Shown one piece after another: positions 61,774 through 64,000 of a stretch of 64,000 nucleotides of DNA (within the stretch, counting starts at the first letter, position 1; the number at the start of each line of letters is the position of its first letter). Where the stretch lies: assembly GCF_023078275.1 (NCBI RefSeq), contig NC_062985.1, positions 3,720,001 through 3,784,000 on the forward strand, written 5' to 3'. The notes under the pieces were generated by a model. The model was not told where the DNA came from. It made no database searches and saw nothing but the letters and a program-made list of their open reading frames with translations. Made by a program: the position numbers and the translations under genes. Origin of the DNA: Leguminivora glycinivorella (taxonomy: Eukaryota > Arthropoda > Insecta > Lepidoptera > Tortricidae).

Positions 61774-62461
61774 CTGTAAAAAAAATGTCAATATAACGTG
61801 TTGTCCATGTATATCATATGAGTAATAAGAGCTCTAAGAGCGTTTTTATATGTCAAAGTTATGTAATCAACTTACAAAACAAAATCTAAATTCTCAACCT
61901 CCTTTGAGTTTTACCGTAAAACAATAACTCAAAAACTGTACACCTTTTATGTAAGTTCATCCGTCAGAATTTAAACAGAAGAAATGATGGAATCAAGCGT
62001 ACTTTTGCGGAAATCCATGTCAATCAAAATCTAGAACATTCCTTTACTAATCCGCGAATAGACAACGTGATATTGTCCCAGAGCTGTAAGAACCTCTTTT
62101 TGACACATGACAGCGTCCACAAAACGTAAACTCGCGCAACCTAATGAAATTTTAAATAAAATCCTGTAATAATATTTAAAAAAAATCAAGTACTTAAAAA
62201 CAATATTTCGCTTACTTTTAACATAATCTAACACCTGTTACATTTTTGCGGATCTTCGTTAGTGAGTATTTTACGATATTAATTTATCACGCAGGATTTA
62301 CTTATTATGTTATTTATCATTCATTTTTATTTTTAAACTAGTGCTGTGGCAGAGTCTGTCATTTCGATTCAAATGACATTTCAGTAAGTTGATAGAAATC
62401 GTATATTTGTTTAAGCGCCTCCTTGTACATAGGGCCTAATTTATTTATTTAAACTGGTGTG

Positions 62462-62584
62462 GTTAGTGTTCCATTTATCCGCACAAAACGATTTGCCTCA
62501 TCCTTTGTAATGCGGACTGCAAAGGAATGGAATGCGCTCCCAGCATCGGTGTTCCCAGAAAAATCCTCGGTCTCTTTAAGGTGG
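62462..62584 (+). pseudogene. CR1/jockey-type 3' coding fragment
   Basis: The plus strand reads VPFIRTKRFASSFVMRTAKE then WNALPASVFPEKSSVSL and a stop, the end of CR1/jockey-group RT proteins. Short and 5'-truncated. Confidence 0.8.
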
Positions 62585-63892
62585 TTGTCCTGACGTGAAT
62601 TTCATACAACTTTATTGACATGATATCTCGTCATACATAGCTTGTATGAACTTCAAACCTTGACGTGTAGTTAGTTACTTATGCATATATCTCGCATAAT
62701 TCTACAGAAATACCAGTTACTCTTTAATATTAATTAATATCTCATTTGAAAAAATGGGAAAATTGTAGTCGATAGCTTGTTTGTGTGCGTGACCATGCGT
62801 GACCTTACACTGTCCGTGTAAAGCAACATGGCGAAGTCAAGTTTAATCATAGCGAACACAGATGTCATCTTAACACAGGTAACCTAACTATTTAGTAACA
62901 AATTTCCTCAATAGGTGGCTACGGATAAAATTATCTCATTACAAAATAGTGAAACATATTTTACATTGCAAAAATACTCCAGTAAAATTGGAACCATTCA
63001 TTCGTACAAGTAACTATGTAATCGGATGTCAGGTAAGATTTGCTTCTTTGATAGTTTCCCGGAATCTTTTTTAATCACTAACCAGTTTAAGACCTAGATT
63101 ATATGTAATAAATTTACAAGATTAAAATTAAAATGAAAGATTATATATATTTTTAACGCATTATCATTGATTTATTTACTGAACTAAAAGATTAAAATAT
63201 TTATAGGAGCATTATCATTACCTCATTACATAATAATTGTGTCCGGGAACGTGCGGAGGGCACTTTATTTGCCATAGACAACTTATGCATTTTTCTGCAT
63301 TTATTTTTTCCTACTACCGCTTGATTTTGTTTCCGTTTATGTCAAAAGTGTCAAAACAGTTTCAAAATATTGTAAATTTATTGCAAATAATCTCAGACAT
63401 TTAGTTGAAGTGTTATTTGTTCTTTGTTATATAACGGAGAAACGGAGGGTGGAATTTTTTGTATAATAATTGTATATAGGTAAGTAGTGAATGACAAGTT
63501 ATTGTTTAAATAAATGTCACTGAACTTCAAAACCTACATTTTTGCTTTCATAACATCCGATCTTTCTTCGCAGATTATAGATTTGTCTGGTCAATTAGTT
63601 TGCCCCGAACACCGCTATGGGCAGAACCACAAAGCGGCGTACAAAAAACATACGTAAACGACGTAAAGTAGGTACAAGCTGCCTTACAATATCACTATCA
63701 CCATAGCACCAAATCGTATGTACTTTTTTTACTATCTTTAATTATGTATACCAAATCATACAAAACCTTTATTGCTACTTACGTACGTTGACGCACTTAA
63801 TGCAGTCTTTACTGTCCAAATCATATATACACAAGTAAATGATACCTCGCAAATACCTTATTGTAAATTTAATAAGTACATTTTCCATGTAC

Positions 63893-64000
63893 GGATTTTT
63901 TTTTTTATACTACGTCCGTGGCAAACAAGTATACGGTCCGCCTGATGTAAAGCGGTCACCGTAACCTATGGACGCCTGCAACTCAAACAGTGTCGCATTT
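63893..64000 (+). mobile_element. SINE-like repeat H, copy 4
   Basis: T run, then CCGTGGCAAACAAGTATACG and AAGCGGTCACCGTAACCTAT; runs off the window edge. Same strand as the 7526 copy. Confidence 0.75.

Larger units (their letters stand above)
61774..64000. other. Intron of the dynein gene, no exon found
   Basis: At least 2.2 kb of AT-rich sequence with a jockey-type fragment (62462) and a SINE (63893). No exon of the tail and no promoter signal could be supported. Confidence 0.6.

Noticed and set aside
61527..61600. Functional tRNA gene with good A and B boxes
   Set aside because: The sequence continues into a SINE body and an A/T tail, so it is the SINE head.
61774..64000. Promoter and first exon of the dynein gene
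   Set aside because: The first recognised exon starts in mid-protein, so the promoter must be further upstream; no TATA or initiator context could be supported.

Overview
The window is a piece of an insect nuclear genome, most probably a moth or butterfly. The AT-rich introns carry repeats that I associate with Lepidoptera: RTE 3' ends with the GGGCAAAGGCCTCC core, a tRNA-headed SINE with a TATT-type tail, and families with (CCGT)n cores. It is occupied almost end to end by one gene on the minus strand, the heavy chain of cytoplasmic dynein 1 (insect Dhc64C, vertebrate DYNC1H1). The gene overruns both ends: roughly the first thousand codons lie beyond position 64000 and the C-terminal domain lies before position 1. 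No other host gene was found.

Layout, reading the gene 5' to 3' (high to low coordinates): 61.8-47.9 kb, end of the tail and the linker; 47.5-42.2 kb, AAA1 with its Walker A, Walker B and sensor I exons; 41.6-31.2 kb, AAA2; 31.0-27.5 kb, AAA3; 26.9-24.8 kb, AAA4; 20.2-12.0 kb, the stalk (coiled coil 1, microtubule-binding domain, coiled coil 2); 11.5-6.4 kb, AAA5; 4.9-0.3 kb, AAA6. I placed 63 exon positions with splice boundaries. They chain in phase throughout, except between 24781 and 20166, where one expected exon cannot be found.

The striking feature is exon duplication inside one housekeeping motor gene. Two complete exons (17072-17267 and 14784-14982) encode alternative versions of the distal stalk and first half of the microtubule-binding domain. 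Their phases make them mutually exclusive. Six extra copies of the AAA2 Walker B/sensor exon form a 136-140 bp tandem array (35378-36207), each with the same 5' splice site. At least nine more introns or intron starts hold partial copies of the exon just upstream in the transcript; several keep an open frame with mostly synonymous differences, and one (25780-25870) has lost the AAA4 Walker B acidic residues.

The introns are packed with mobile elements: an R2-like (restriction-enzyme-like endonuclease) retrotransposon remnant, RTE and CR1/jockey fragments, SINEs, at least fifteen kinds of small inverted-repeat element, a 4 kb nested inverted-repeat element in the intron with the missing exon, and a 2 kb palindromic cluster around (GGAC)n arrays.

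All assignments come from reading the sequence and remembered family knowledge; no search was run.
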